A stretch of DNA of 64,000 nucleotides from Trichoplax adhaerens (GCF_000150275.1 NW_002060949.1:1733836-1797835); one strand, 5' to 3'; shown: positions 31,745 to 45,815, counted from the stretch's first letter. Program-made: numbers and translations. Notes: generated by a model not told the origin, from the sequence alone.

Positions 31745-34700
31745 TTACTGCATTATTCTCAGCAAATTAATTACTTTTTCGTCCGCGTTATGGATAATAT
31801 CTTCAATCGTCATAGCTTTAAATTTTTCAATAGCTATAGAATTATTATCGTACTTCTTTTCGTCGATATCCACTAATGTAACGACATAAAAATATAGGAG
31901 TTAAACACTCTCCTAACAACATTACAAATGAATTAAGTATTGTACAATATAAAGCTAAGCTTGTATAACTTACAGATTGCCGATTTCATTTTACTAAAAG
32001 TTATCAATTCACTGACGTGTCGCCTCTATAATACAGCATAAAACCGAAAAGTTTAGTCTATTAATAAGCTACGCAATGATTGTCATTTCAGCGGTAAATT
32101 AGGAATTATCATGTCAATAATTTCAGAATAACCTTTGGGACAAGAGGTGAACTACCCTCATCGATTACTACAGGTATACTTGTGTATTCGTTGATGCTCA
32201 ATGTGCTTGTACCACCTATGATTGGAACCCAGCAACAAAGAAACAGACAACGAATAAGAATGGATAACAGTTAATTTTTCGACATTTTTATGACAGCAGT
32301 ATTGTATAACCAAATTTATGGCTGAATCATCGAATAGTACTGGCCTGTAATTGGTTTATAGTCCGTAATATCATTTACGCTAATCTTTTCGGTATCAAAT
32401 CCATCAATGTTAAGAGCTTCGATGACTCCGTTGATATCAACCAAGTGCTTATGATTTATAGGTCGGCTATCGTCATCGCTATAAACGGAACTATTCATTA
32501 TATTAGAACTGTGAATTTATCTAAATACCTTACATATTCGAATCAGTCTACCTTCTCTTTTGGGCATGAGCAATAAAAGTTTTCATTGGTAGTAAATGTT
32601 TAGCCTCTTCTTGCCGTAAAGTAATTGTCTTAATTGGTAAAGTAGATCAATAGTTAAAACTCTAATTTAAAATTCCGTACACGGTAGCAGTAATAAAATC
32701 TAAAACAAATAAGATTTAATTAACAACCTTGGCTATCAATTTTTCTAAAGCTTGCAGTAGCTGTAAATGGGCGATTAAATGAAAGATGGCTAATACAACA
32801 CTATGGATAGCCGCTACACAACTTGCAGATGTCATTCCATTGTTTCTAGTTGCAAAATTCTATTGGCATGAAATTTTTAATAGTTACTTATTAGATAAGG
32901 AGTAGATCATCGCAAACTGTTATATAATTTATTATTGCCAAGACAAAATACGTCGATAAATACCTGCAATGTCATTGCAATTCTGATAAATTCGATAATG
33001 ATATCACTACTGTTGACTTCAATAAGTATTAAGGCTGATGTCCGATAGAGCGCAAAGATGTTATCAGGTTTATTGTCTCTGTCTTGAAAGCTTTCAAAAA
33101 TGTTATTAAATAAATCGACCCCTGCCTATTAAAACATTAATTAACTGATATTTAATTTCATATTATACGCACTATCTAATTATTTGCAATAACTTTTACT
33201 ACAATATGATGTCATAGTTTACTTACCCTTTTCATAAACATAAGATCCTGATGAGAGCACTTTTCTACATTTAGATCCCACTCTGACTTTGGAAGTAAGA
33301 TTCTGTGTTTCCATTCATATACAGTAAGAAAAATTAGAAAATGCAATTTGACATACATACTGCTTTGAAGATCATTAATAGTTTAAGTAACCTTGAGGGG
33401 GTTAATCTCGGTAAGTTCTCATGACGGTCGAGCAGTCTATGAAAAACTTTCTGTACCTTTAATCTGACTCCTGTAGTATTAGATAAAAAGATCGTTAAAA
33501 ATGCAGTTAACGTCATGGTATCTAACACCCACAGAAGTCTCTGACGTTTCCTACCTGAGTCAGATGAACGAGATAATCGTAAAAGGGGTTCCAATAATGA
33601 TCTAGGAAATACGCTTGAAAGATTTGAGGTTTTAAGACCTTCACTAATCTAAATATAAGAACAATTAATTTAGAAAGCGAGCCATTAAATTTTTGTGGCA
33701 TGTATTACTGTTCAAACATACCAATCGTTTAGTTAATTACCTTCACAAGGCACTGTAGATACTTGCTTTGAAGAAAGTATTCATTTGAATCTCTACAAAT
33801 CAGTTTACGCAATTATATGATGTTTTTCGTACAGATTGATATAACGAAGGAAAATTTTTATGCGATGCTTCTTAACACTAAAAGCGAACTAAGGACGTAA
33901 AAGAAATAAATAACACACTATCTGTACTTACATTGGGATATTGTCATCGTATACCTCACTAACTGTTGGTATTTTACATGTAATAAATGTCATAACTTCA
34001 ATTTTCTGGTAAGCTGGAAGAGTAGCACCAAAAGCCCCTAAAACGTATAGATTATATTATAAAAGGTAATGATACTAACTACTTCAAATCAACAAAATCG
34101 CGTGTTACGGTTATATTATCAACATGTTATACTATACGTACCCACAACATTAGTAACTGCTTCTTGAAATTTTTTTTCATCTTCAGGAGGAAATGACTAA
34201 TCGGAGAGAAATTTAATTAACAATTGTAACTGCTAACTAAGAGATAGATGGCCCATTAATTTTGGCCGCTCAACATTAACAAACTTTTAAAGTTACAGTA
34301 ACACTTTCATGACGAAATGGGAATATTACCGGTATATCTTTCCGTCGATATTGATTGGAAAAGACAGCAACTGATGATTTCAGATGAAATAGTAGAGTAT
34401 TGAATACCTCAAAGATTGACGAACCTATAAAATAGGCGTATATGTAAATGTAACAAAGCGTTCATACAAGTTATAGCAGCACCGTTTACGAGATGAGTGA
34501 GCCAGGAATACTGATACTTGCTCTGTCTGTCTATATTCTATCAAATATATCAAATAAGCTGAAAAAATACCTATAGCACCACCGGCAGCTATTGCAATAG
34601 CTTCACCTAAGGCCTCTAAAAGGCTAGTTTTAATTTTCGGATTGTGTTTCGATATATCATTTAGATGGTTAAGTAGGACTTCAATGGCGACATATGAATG

Positions 34701-37700
34701 CTGGCTTTGTACCGAACACAAAACCAACTTAAAGCATTGAATGGCAAATGCGTTAGGAAGCCAAAGTTCACAATTATCTAAATGCCTGTAACATATTAGA
34801 ACGTTGTAGAAATTTGTAGATGGTAATAGTTTAACATACACCAACGTTGTAGAGGTACCAAAAGTAAATAAATAATTGATTACTGTTATTTTGTAATTTA
34901 TAGTACATTATAAAAAATACGATATTATCCATACGTTAGTAGAGGTGTTAATACAGCTTTAACGTTAGCGTAATTTGTTCGCGCTAGTAATTCTCTGAGG
35001 CAAAATTCAGCTAGCTTTCCAGGGCTGCTGTCTTCTCCAACAGGTAAGGAGAATTGTTCATCAGCTCGTTCTAAATAACTGTAGAATTTTAAAATTGAGT
35101 GACGTTAACAATCGTATTTTAAAGTTTTTAAATTTCTTTTTGTACCTATCAGATAAATGATCTTGAACAATAAAGAGTAATGATGGGATGATCTTATTCA
35201 TGTGAGCGCTGTCCCAAATGTCGACTTGGAGATCATCGGAAACGGTTTTACGAACAACACCTTGCAAGCCTCGTACTCCTGCTAATCGCTTTCTAGAAGT
35301 GATAAAGAAATTACATTTTATCAACAAAGAACAATTATAAATTTAATACTGATAATGAGGTAACTGTTACACGAATTAAATTGTTAGAAACGCACATACG
35401 TAAATTTACAACTAGCGATTATACTTTATCTACGTATTATATAATCGAAACCGGTGTTACGATTGAAGAATGTTATCATACAGCGATTTGTAATTACTTA
35501 TTTCTAATTTCTTCATTATTGTTAGTATCCCAACACATGGAGCTAAATTTAGATATGAAAAAGTCATATTTCCGATGATACGATGCCGTATCTTCTTCTA
35601 TGTTTGAAAAGGCAACAAACTACAGAAAAGAAAGCATTTTTAAATTAGGAGAACAAGTACATGGCATATTTCAATTTCTTAGTTATTTCTTACTTGTTAA
35701 AATCATTATTGGATATCACGCTATCCAACTTACGTACCGAAGCATTTTAAGAGTTTAATTGTAGTAGATATGATTGCAATTTTGTCTATGTTGTTATATT
35801 TGTGCATATAAACATAATATATATATTGTAAATATATATGGGCTTTATTCTGTATATGAGAATCTGCGTTAATATGAAGGAGACACTGCGGCTAGAATAT
35901 CTAGTTAGAGTCGTAGATACTGTAGTTTTATAATTTTTTCATTATTGCTTCATTTAGTAATCTCGTTTCTCATTGGCATTTTTACAGGGAATTAAAGTTA
36001 AATATTTCGATTTATATCATACTAAAACTCAGAAGTTATTACTTGCATATAAAAACTGATATTGGCGCCATTATCATTTGGATTATAACGTATCTTTTGC
36101 AATCCCAAAAGTTTATTAGTCAGTTAAAGTAAAGTGCGGTGGAATACATCACTAAATCTTTTATGGCATTAACATTAGTAAAATGGGTCAATGACTAGAT
36201 GTTATATCCAAGCAATTGTTAAAGTTCTAAATTGCTAAAAGAATAATAAATATTACGAGAAAGCCAGAAACAATTACCCGCAATTATGGCTATCTGAAAA
36301 GGTTGTGAGTTTCCAGTAGAGTAACTATTACTGTATGTCAGCAGTATACTTGCATACCTGAGCTAGCATGAATTCAGAATTCGCTACAATAGAGTATCTG
36401 TAATAGTATGCTACTTCAAATGTTTTTGTATAGAAGTGTGGATATATCTACGAAAGTCAAATGGTGCACTATAAATCTGTAATAACCATGCTACAATTGT
36501 AATAAGGTGTTATAATATCCAGTCATCAAAATGTCTGTGATTCTAGTAAGGTTCTATTGCAGCAGCATAGACGACTATTTCATCAACAATTATAAAGTAT
36601 ATCATTTATTCTTATTAGATCAATAGTAACTAATAGTAACTATGGTAGTGCAATGGATCATTAGCCAATCAAGAGCCTATCTATTGGGATATAATAACCT
36701 GTACACTAATCATGAAACACTACTAATAACTTCATATTAAGTAAGCATAGCGGCTTGATCAATTAAAACTAAACATGGTAGTTGGTTGACATTGGTATCG
36801 ATTATGATAATATAATTGTTATTCCTTTGCCACATACCGAATTAGTTCCTAAGACTTGTAATTCAACATCTTGGGATTCTAGTAGTTTTTCAATCATTTT
36901 TAAAAAACTACCGATAAAAAGATTTAGGCTAGGTGCATGACAAGCCATTAATAACCTATCCATAGCAGCCACAGTAATACAGGCATATCTAGATAAAAGG
37001 ATAGGATTAGAGTTGAATAAGAATAAGAGGCAAGATAATGACATACGCGTAGTGTACAACTGAACATGTATTTGTTATCGCTAGTTTGTATGTTATTTTA
37101 ATATCAGGTATTTTCTACTTCAAATAGAAATGAACATTGATTTTGTATGGTCTGATAAAAGTGACTAGTACTGTATAAGGCTTACAATTTATACATAAAA
37201 TGTTGTGAACAATTGATATATGATGAAAAATGATCACTGTACGGCATGGATTCATCGTATAGTTGTCATAATGGACAGGCTTGTGATATTCACATACTGT
37301 ACTATCCATTGTCGTGTTCTCATCCTCTACACGAATGGAATCTAGGAGTTTATTGTATCTAATTGATTTTATAAACATGTTACAGCTCAATATAGGTAAA
37401 AAAAAGTAGGTGATCGCTTTAAATTTGTCGATATTGACTATGAATTGTGGAGCCTTTTTTTAAAAATCGGAATAGTTGTCTAATCGCTCTATTATCATTA
37501 TCGTAGTTATTGTCTGTTGTATCTAATTAACTATGTAGAGCATAGAATAAGTCCGACAAAATGCAACTATTATAAAGAAAGGAGATTGCTGTTAGCCTGT
37601 ACTATGTTTAATTGAATAGTCATGAGTTGGCTTTTTATAATTTATATTGATAGTAGAAATATCTAGTATCGTCTTATCATCAGCTTGTGACAGCAGGATC

Positions 37701-37981
37701 AGTCCTATCAGTATTATCCAGTAGATTGTAATCAATTCTATGAATTATTATTATTATTATGGATTCTACCTGGCCCGGTTGCGGTATAAATCTCGACATA
37801 ATCGCTGATACATATACTTGGCAATTCGATCTAATTTTTGATGATGTGATAAAGCGTAGAAGAGTAATTTTTCCATGTTATTCTTGATTAGGCCTTCAGA
37901 AGGATCAGCTGGGTAGATATTATTAACCAGGCGTTTATAACGTGCGCGAAATCGAGGACAAGTACACCGTAAGCATGCCAT
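31745..37981 (-). CDS. EFR3: EFR3 plasma-membrane scaffold for PI4-kinase III alpha
   Basis: HEAT-like repeat protein that anchors the PI4KA-TTC7-FAM126 complex at the plasma membrane. The start MACLRCTCPRFRARYKRLVNN has Cys3, Cys6 and Cys8, equivalent to the palmitoylated N-terminal cysteines. Well-placed exons: 37981-37770, 36988-36838 (RLLMACHAPSLNLF, LQVLGTNS), 35619-35498 (SNIEEDTASYHRKYDFF), 35292-35146 (GVRGLQGVVRKTV, MNKIIPSLLF), about 35075-34935, 34785-34571 (AFAIQCFKLVL), 34424-34330, 34196-34142, 34037-33955, 33648-33555 and 33470 to about 33393 (HRLLDRHEN). C-terminal exons follow near 33235-33300, 32970-33125, 32745-32870, 32316-32498 and 32125-32215. The last reads IEKFKAMTIEDI and stops at 31745. 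Intron 2, about 1.2 kb (35620-36837), is empty. The junction between the exons near 35146 and 35075 does not close in phase by my reading. Confidence 0.92.
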
Positions 37982-38073
37982 GTTCTACTCGCTGTCAATT
38001 TGGCCGGACTAGGTGATCTTCTTGTTAATGAGTGAATAGTTGTTCAACTTGTGGTAGCCTTAGAATTGCCCTA

Positions 38074-38514
38074 CTACAGTAGTAAGATCTTCTCATCCAC
38101 TAGAACATAATACAGTAAGGACAGAATTTGGGTCAAATTGTGTGGAGTTTGCGCCTGAAATAGTCTCAGATATTCATTGAAAAATGGACCATTTTCCTCA
38201 AACCATGGTAGCCATTGGCAGTGTAATGCTGCAGTTGGCTTGCTGTGCAGTACGCACACTCGACCGTATCCAGTACTGGAACTGCAATCTGGAGACAAGC
38301 GTGCTTCGTACTGTAGCCTGAAGACTTTTAACTGTAGCTTTTCGGACCAAGGCGTCAGTATTTCAGACAGACGGACGAAGGTTCCCTCTACATTATTCGA
38401 CCAAAGGGAGTCGTTGGTTTGGTCTGAATCCTCTCGAAGGGACTCAGTTTTGCACAGTCCATTGATTGACTTTGGGTCGATGAACTGATTAGCTATTACC
38501 TGTTTATTATTCAT
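38074..38514 (-). CDS. Hypothetical single-exon ORF, 146 codons
   Basis: An unbroken minus-strand frame starting MNNKQVIANQFIDPKS and ending DEKILLL in a locally GC-richer segment. The open frame extends nine codons further upstream without an ATG. No domain, signal peptide or membrane segment is recognised. It lies 92 bp upstream of the EFR3 start codon on the same strand, where the EFR3 promoter or 5' UTR should be. Length in an AT-rich genome argues for coding or a decayed mobile-element frame. The overlapping 103-codon plus-strand frame (38177-38488) shows the base composition itself favours long frames here. Confidence 0.3.
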   Translation of the reverse strand: MNNKQVIANQFIDPKSINGLCKTESLREDSDQTNDSLWSNNVEGTFVRLSEILTPWSEKLQLKVFRLQYEARLSPDCSSSTGYGRVCVLHSKPTAALHCQWLPWFEENGPFFNEYLRLFQAQTPHNLTQILSLLYYVLVDEKILLL

Positions 38515-38599
38515 TCTAGCCGCAATACGTCGCACCGCCAAAGCTGCGCCATTTTATTTCAACAGGGTTTGTTGGCAACATTCCATCTTTAGTCTGTCT

Positions 38600-39000
38600 G
38601 TCTGAAACACAGTACTGTACACTGTACAGTGTTCAGTACACTATACTACAGTACAGTACTGTTCTATAAAAACATTGGTTTTATAGTACAGGAAAGTCCC
38701 TAGATAGTCATGGTGCAGTACTGTACAGTAGTGATTTTTGGTGAAAAATAGAATACTGTACACTGTTTATTTTCTCTTTAGATATACAGTACTGTACTGT
38801 ACACACACATCGTCTTTAATTTCGTTTTAGATACTTTAACCGGGAAAAAATGGAACGAAAATTAACGTGCAAATACAGTAGTTTATACCAATATCTAGCA
38901 ATCAATTTCGTTTATACAGTATACTGTACGGTACAGTACCGAACAGTACAACCCCAGCAGTCACTTTCCTGTACTGTACTGTACAGTACAGTACCGTACC
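38600..39000. repeat. GTACTGTACAGTAC palindromic low-complexity array 2
   Basis: Same pentamer alternation as the array near 17.2 kb (TACTG/CAGTA), in three clusters: 38609-38660, 38718-38800 and 38920-39000. Frames of 64-98 codons on both strands at its right end are caused by the repeat. Confidence 0.8.
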
Positions 39001-39994
39001 TGAAAGTGCATGGTATGATCTGGTCCGGTCCGGACAGTCTGTACTCAGGTAGCGCCAGTGAGCCACCATCCTTCCTGCTTGCCCATCCGTATTGGAAATG
39101 AAGCACGCATTCGCAATGATCGATCGATAGTATGACGTAACACGATGATAGCCAATCAAATTATCGATTCTGAAACCGCGAAAATTAATAGTTGGCAATC
39201 CTCTATTGACGAGGACGCAACATCAAGCTAAAAATAATGGTCAAATGAGCCTAAACAGATCGATGTATGCGTATTACTATAGCCAATTATCCACATCAAT
39301 TCGGCTACAATAAAGTGGTGCTAAACAGGAACGAACTCGTACTAGGCGCGCTTTAATAAACAACGAATCAATTCCATTTGCATCTTTCGATGCAAAGCGT
39401 GGCAGGTAGTAGCAACCCAGTACTGGATTAGTAGTCGTATGACAGCCATCTTTCACTGCGGAAAGCCAAAGAAATTGCGACTTCTTCTATCCAAATCTGC
39501 TTTGATTGTGTGAAATTTTACAAGCAAACTTGTAAATTGTAGAGTTTGGCCTTTCTCAACTACGAAACGAGTAAGTAAACGTTAAAAATTTGCCAACAAT
39601 GATCATGTCATTCTGGGAAAGATGAAAATTCCCATCATGGAGTGATTTCATTTTTATGGATTGCACGCAAGCCTTCGTAACTTGTCATCGATTATAGCAG
39701 ATCGATAGTAATTTCGTGAACTATTTTACACAAGTCTCTATTCATTAGTCGATATGATTGTATTATGATAGAGGACTAGATTGTATAAAAGAGTGCAGAA
39801 TTCCTGAAAGGAGTACGAATGATATTGACAATGTATCACCTTGTTTGCATTGAATTCGAATGCCTACGGGCAACGATAGAATACTGTAACTGCAGTAGGA
39901 GCTATCAATTTTCCTAATCATTCTTATTGACTGTCATTTTTTTCCTTACCAATTAAGGAATAGAAATTGACATTGGAATCCTTAATACTGTAAA

Positions 39995-42900
39995 ATGCTT
40001 CCTCATCAACAACAAGTAAACTCATCATCATCAGGTACGTACTGTAGATACGTGGACGATCATTATCGACGATAGGCTGAACTCATGTTATGATCCACGT
40101 TGATACAGATAATATTGATAATAATCCGATGGCCTTAACCCTATTACTAGGATAGGTTCTAGATTTAAATTACATCATTACAGTTGTTATAACATATCGT
40201 GACTACGTATGTTTGCAGTACATCTGTCTCGTAACTTGCAGGCACATCTACATCAAGAGACATATCATGAAATCAACGTGACAAAAACTCAAATAAGACA
40301 CTTAGCATTGAATGGAACATGTTGAAGCGTTTATGAATAGTTCAGTTTTGATACAGTATATAATCAGTATTGTCCAAAAGCTTCATTAGATACGATATTA
40401 AAATTACGTTCTAACTAATTCACAGTAGTGAATAGTTTATACCTGGATTATACTAGATAGATATTATTCACTCTATCTCAATAATGCATTTACGAATTAT
40501 TCATTCACACAGGAATTTTATCTGATGTTGTCGCCTATGTTGAAGTGCGATCCAGCCAGGAAGATCGTAGTGCTAGCGTTAATCATCAGCTTATGAATAT
40601 GGGAGCAGAAGTAAGTATACCGATTGTAATCAGTAATGGATTGATCATATAATTGTTACTAGGTATCTGCACTCATATCGTATCATACAATGCATAACAT
40701 GCTCATAAGCTATGGCTTGGCTTAACTTATGCTATTAATTATCAGCAGATCGAAGAAGAGGGCAACAGCGCTGTACCTTGTGTTCTCTAACTTACAGTAC
40801 ACTGGTATCAATTATTATGATGCAAAGTTAGCAAAAGGCTTACATTGTTATCAAGCAGTTATACAAAAGCTGGAGATTGTTAGCGAAAACATTAAATCTT
40901 GAAACTACATTACTCTATTATACTCGTAATTAATGTTTCACATGACCATCGTATTTTAGTTACCGTGAAAACACAAGGAATTGTGGAAAAAAACGTATGC
41001 ATCACTTTTTGATAAACAGGATAAAAAGTTCAAACTGATCCTCTTAACTTTTACTCTTATTGATGTGATATAACTACAGTAATAATTAATTCATCACTGC
41101 GGCATTAATGATTTAGCCAGCATATGACTAGAGGGTTATTATAAATCTTGAAAGGTCAATTGCAAAGGATTTTACTGGACAGCTTTAGTATGAGTGCTCT
41201 ATGTACTGTATAGCACCCAAAGTATGTCATGAATACATTAATTATTATGTTCTCATAGGCTTGTTAACTCATTGCGTTACTTGCAATTAACAATGGATTC
41301 TTTCATTTTGTTCGCAGGTTGTTAACAAACTATCCAAGCGAGTGACACACATTGTAAATCTTTAGTAATAAAATTTTACATCTACTTTTCAAGTAGTACA
41401 TTTTGATTACATTCATAATTATAGCGCTCTCTATTTTAAGGTTTACAAAACCGGTAAGAAATCAACAGTTGAAACTGCCCGAAAAAACAGTACTCCGTTA
41501 CTCAATGTTCTGTGGGTTGATAGGTATAAACGCATAGATTGCTTTCCATAGTATAGAAGAAATAATGAGATTCAAAAGTTGGGAAAGATTGCTGTTGATT
41601 TACGCGTACTTATTCCTTTCGTTTAGTTGTAAACAAAGCAGCGAGAAAGTATCTATTGACAATTTCATTATAGACTATGATGATGCTCTATCTACCAGTA
41701 CGAATAAGGTATTCCTTGCTATATTAGCAACTTTTTAGAAGTGGCACAGATCTTAACAGCTGTAGACAATACGAAGGAATAAGTTTTTGATTATATCTTA
41801 TCGCAGAGACTTCGTCCAACGTTGGAAATTTCGTCTAGTAAAAGATCTAAAGTACCGCCCGGAAAGGATAAAATTGAAAAGCAATCGAAAACTCCAGTGT
41901 CTGCAACTAGTTCGGAAAGTAAATTACAAAAGCGGACAACGTTAGAGAAAGAAAATAAAAACACTGCAGAATCTACTCCTAAGCCAAAGAAATCTTTATC
42001 TTTATCAAAGAAATCATGGAAGAAACAGAATGGAACTCCTTCTGCAAGTTTCAAACCAGGTATCTATCTCATCATTCTGTAAAAAATAACGGAAATTTTA
42101 AAAATGGTATAATGGCGATACTATGATCCGACAAAATCATCCCTGCTAAGCGCTGATTAGAAGCCTCTTTTCTTAAAACCTTCTGATTGTTTTACTAGCT
42201 TCAATTGCAATTTTGTGCGAAGAAACTCAAGATATTTCCCTACAAGTACGTCAAAATAATTTTCGTGTTTCGTCGGTAGCCATATTCACGTAACCGGAGT
42301 TAGTATTTATGTCAATATCATTTTTTCGTGATATACAATACTATCTAGAGCGCTGGTACGCCATCTCAGCCTGGAAAACCAATACCCGTAACACCTGACG
42401 AAAGCTCTGGTGGAGGTAAGATAGCAGAAATAGGTGATAGTATTCATATAATCTCTTGTAATTTATTCTAATTATTTCTTTCTCTACACCTAAATTTTAC
42501 CCGAAAAGGAGATGCAGTTTCCGAAAGTGTTAAATCTAACGAATCCGAAAAATCATCTCTTAACCTTAAACGACGACTCAACTTTAAAGGTTGATGGTGC
42601 ATAATTCTTTAGCACAATTCTTAACTAATACAGTTTAGGTGATATATCTTTCAAATTTTTAACTAATAGAGACCGTAACTACTGGAAAGGTTAAAAAGGC
42701 TAGAAAAATAACTAAAAGTTAGTTATTGTTAGCTTATCATCCTATTTCTTGAGTTCAATTTCATGCATGCTGTAGTTAAGTCGTATCGTTGCACTGCACA
42801 ATTTTTTAGCAACAGACGTAAAAGAAGAACAGAGCAATAAAGAAAGTCAAGAGATTGTCGCAGAAAGCGTCTATATGGAAGATGGCGGATTATCTTCACA

Positions 42901-44576
42901 AGAGAACAATGCTCTTCTAGGCAACACTCCCTCCAAATTTCCGGGTTCGCGGCGGGATATTCGAGAAATCTTAAAAAAAACCAAAAAAGTAAAAAGACCA
43001 AAGGAAAAGGTACAGTATTTGATTTAGGGTAATACGCCATATGCGTATAGCAAATATTGAGTTCTATCCGAATTTTTTCAATTATTATTATTATTATTAT
43101 TACAGCAGTTATTAGCAATAAGGTCTTCTTCTTTAAATGTAATCACTGCTAAATGACCTCATTTATGGATAGGTAAAGAAGCATTTGGTATTAAGTTGTA
43201 TGCAGCTTAAGTAAGTTTCAAAATACTTCATATTACCTTATATAGTCTATTTATATGTTTAACGCATGGCAAATGTTTGTTATACAGTGATCGGAAAATG
43301 GCGCAAGAAATTGTAGATAAACTAGGATTATTTAAAATCATAGAAAGTGTGGACGAAAAGACGACGCATGTTGTTACTGGTACATCTCGGCGAACGCTCA
43401 ATGTCATCTATGCAATGCTTCGTGGCTGTTGGGTCCTTTCGATAGATTGGTTGTTTCACTCTATATGTAAAGAGAGATGGGCTGACGAGAGAGAATTTCA
43501 ATTAGCCGATGATTTTCCAGCTCTACAGAAGTATCGACTGGAAGATCGGTCGCAGTCGGAGAGTACCTTAAAAAAGTTATTTTCATCATACAACAACGCG
43601 ATTTATGTGTGCAAAAAATGTCAACCTCCTCGCGATGATATCATTAATATCTTAAATCTATGCTCAATCAAAACGTCTAATACTTTTAGAAATGCTGCGC
43701 TGGTGATCGGTAACGAGAGCTTTCCCAAGTGGTACAATGTGCCTTGTGTTTCTGAAAGATGGATTTTGGGTTAGTACTAACACTAATAGGAATCTATTGA
43801 AGCTTTATTCACGACTACGCTTAACCTATCTACATTAAGCACATATTATTATACCATATCTGAAAGTAGTTCTTTCATTGTCGCCAGTGGTATTATATCA
43901 ATACAGCAGTACTTAAATTTAGTTGAACTATCTGAAACATTTGCTAAATTGATGGTGACATCCGCTTTTGCATTCCAACACGAATATGAGAGTGTGATAA
44001 AGTGATCTTCAAAACAATAAATCAAGAACTACAGTTTCTTGCAAATTTCACTTTATTACAGAAGTTAGGTTCGTCTAACTACCAAGGACTATCTGACTAT
44101 CTGACATCTACTTATTACAGCAAAATTCACGATTTATATACGATTAGTTACAGAATGCTTTTACTGTAACAAATCTTATCTTGCCCATTAAGTCGCAAGA
44201 TCAGATCTAAATTTACTATCGCGCAATCTATTCATAATTCGCGCGTCTATTTAAAGCATTACAATACTAACATACTTAGCGCAAATCTGTTTACAGTATA
44301 TCTCAGATCTTTATATAAACATCTTAATAGATTCACTACAATACGTACTGTAAACATCTTCTACAAATAGACTCTTACACAATCTTACACTCTAGCTTAC
44401 AAGTTAAGTTATTCTCGTACAGTCTTATAATAGTAATCTAAGCTATATTTGGGGCTGCACTACAGAGAGTATCATTTTTCCATTTAAATTTATCTTATTT
44501 CGTTGCAGATTCCATATGTCAAGGTCGTTTGTTACCGAAAGAGGATTATCTTAAGGACTTATCACAGAAATCTTAA
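39995..44576 (+). CDS. MCPH1: Microcephalin, BRCT-domain DNA-damage and mitosis protein
   Basis: Three-BRCT protein acting in DNA-damage signalling, chromosome condensation timing and centrosome function. Exons: 39995-40034, 40513-40610, 41318-41353, 41441-41523, 41627-41708, 41807-42059, 42199-42245, 42349-42415, 42509-42589, 42670-42717, 42810-43009, 43288-43769 and 44509-44576. BRCT1 is N-terminal: LSDVVAYVEVRSS, NHQLMNMGAEVVNKLSKRVT, LLNVLWVD. The middle is Lys/Ser/Thr-rich and low complexity (41807-42717). The 43288-43769 exon holds BRCT2 (THVVTGTSRRTLNVIYAMLR, GCWVLSIDWLF) and most of BRCT3 (ALVIGNES). The last exon completes it: WILDSICQGRLLPKEDYL, stop 44576. Phase requires one more small exon between 43010 and 43287, expected to encode the start of BRCT2; I could not place it surely. 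The weak GTTGAT donor at 42590 also needs cDNA. Confidence 0.93.
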
Positions 44577-45815
44577 GTAATATTGTACAAATACTTTATC
44601 AAGAATTATCTTGCATTATACAGCACCATCAAATATTGCTCAAAATGCGGGATGTATAGTACAGTACATCACGTATCTACTGCTATACGTAGTGTTATTC
44701 AGCTTAACTATGTAAAAGAATACAACGAAATTTTATGTCATACGCTATTCAATTATTGGATTGCTTAATTTCATAAATTCATCGCGAATTACAGTACCAT
44801 GTTTGAAATTTACGATGTTGTAATTAGGGTAATCATCAACATGTCGATGATATGATTGTGCGGCTGCAATGCATTTGTTTTTAAGTTATTTGTTCCGTAC
44901 AATCGTATGTCCTTTTCCTGTTTATGGCTCCATTTCTAATGATCCTGCTAGTAGTACTGTTTATGTTGGTTCTAAATTAAGCAACAAGTTGAATGAAACT
45001 TGAAAGAAGTACAATAGATACATAACATAACATAATTTATAATTTTATTGAAAAATTAGAATCGTTCCCTTATCTTCAGATTCTAATTACTGTACTTTAT
45101 TATCGTAGTCACTGCAATTGTTTTACCATCAGATATCTCTTTATGTTATTTAGTCGCGTATAATAGAGTATTTGTAAAGTAATGGTCGTCGTCTATACTG
45201 TGTGGTATCGATTACTGCATCATTATATTTTAACTTGTAACTCTGAAATTGAGTCAAAAATTATGAGAAACAGTATTAACAGGACATCATACCTCGACGG
45301 AAACAATACAGTACTGTTCATTGGATATGTTTATGGATTTTTGATCAGTTCGCTATCGATCTAAACTAATAAAATCATATCCGCGACATAAAAATAGTTA
45401 TCACTCTTCCCTAGCGACAGGACTCATTAGGGAATAGCCGAAGTGCATAGACAACTGACCATGCGTTGTAGCTACGAAATCGATAAAGGTATTTCCAGAA
45501 GTATACTACAGTACTGTTCAGAGGTATTAACATTAGAATCAGATATAAGATATCTGCACTATTCGGCCTTTACTCTACATCGTGCGCACGAGGTGATACA
45601 CTAGTCTAATTACACAGCACCTTCACTGTGATATGACGTTCTGCTATTTAACCTATTAATTAATTAATTATACGAAGATCAAATATGATCGTCCAGCTAG
45701 CGTTGTCCGAAACCATACTATCAATGCTGGGCAAATTTTCTTGAATCCTTCGTCCCAGATTGCTAGTTGTTTTGGCTTAGCGGAATTGAGATAAGGCGCC
45801 ATTAAAGTAAAAATC
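44577..45815. other. Convergent intergenic region between MCPH1 and DIPP
   Basis: About 1.2 kb holding the 3' ends of two converging genes. On the minus strand a frame just past the DIPP stop (near 45670-45780) reads NLGRRIQENLPSIDSMVSDN. It could be an alternative 3' exon, but no donor connects it. Nothing else was recognised. Confidence 0.4.

Larger units (their letters stand above)
37982..39994. promoter_or_regulatory. Divergent intergenic region between EFR3 and MCPH1
   Basis: The two genes are head-to-head with about 2 kb between start codons, so both promoters must lie here. It is locally GC-rich compared with the surroundings and contains GTAC palindrome array 2 (38600-39000). No individual transcription-factor site is claimed. 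Confidence 0.45.

Noticed and set aside
38850-39198. Overlapping frames of 64-98 codons on both strands
   Set aside because: They are produced by the GTACTGTACAGTAC palindromes, which lack stops in several frames; composition is Tyr/Thr/Val/Cys repeat.
42729-43118. 129-codon minus-strand frame
   Set aside because: It is the complement of the MCPH1 exon at 42810-43009, which is phase-consistent on the plus strand.
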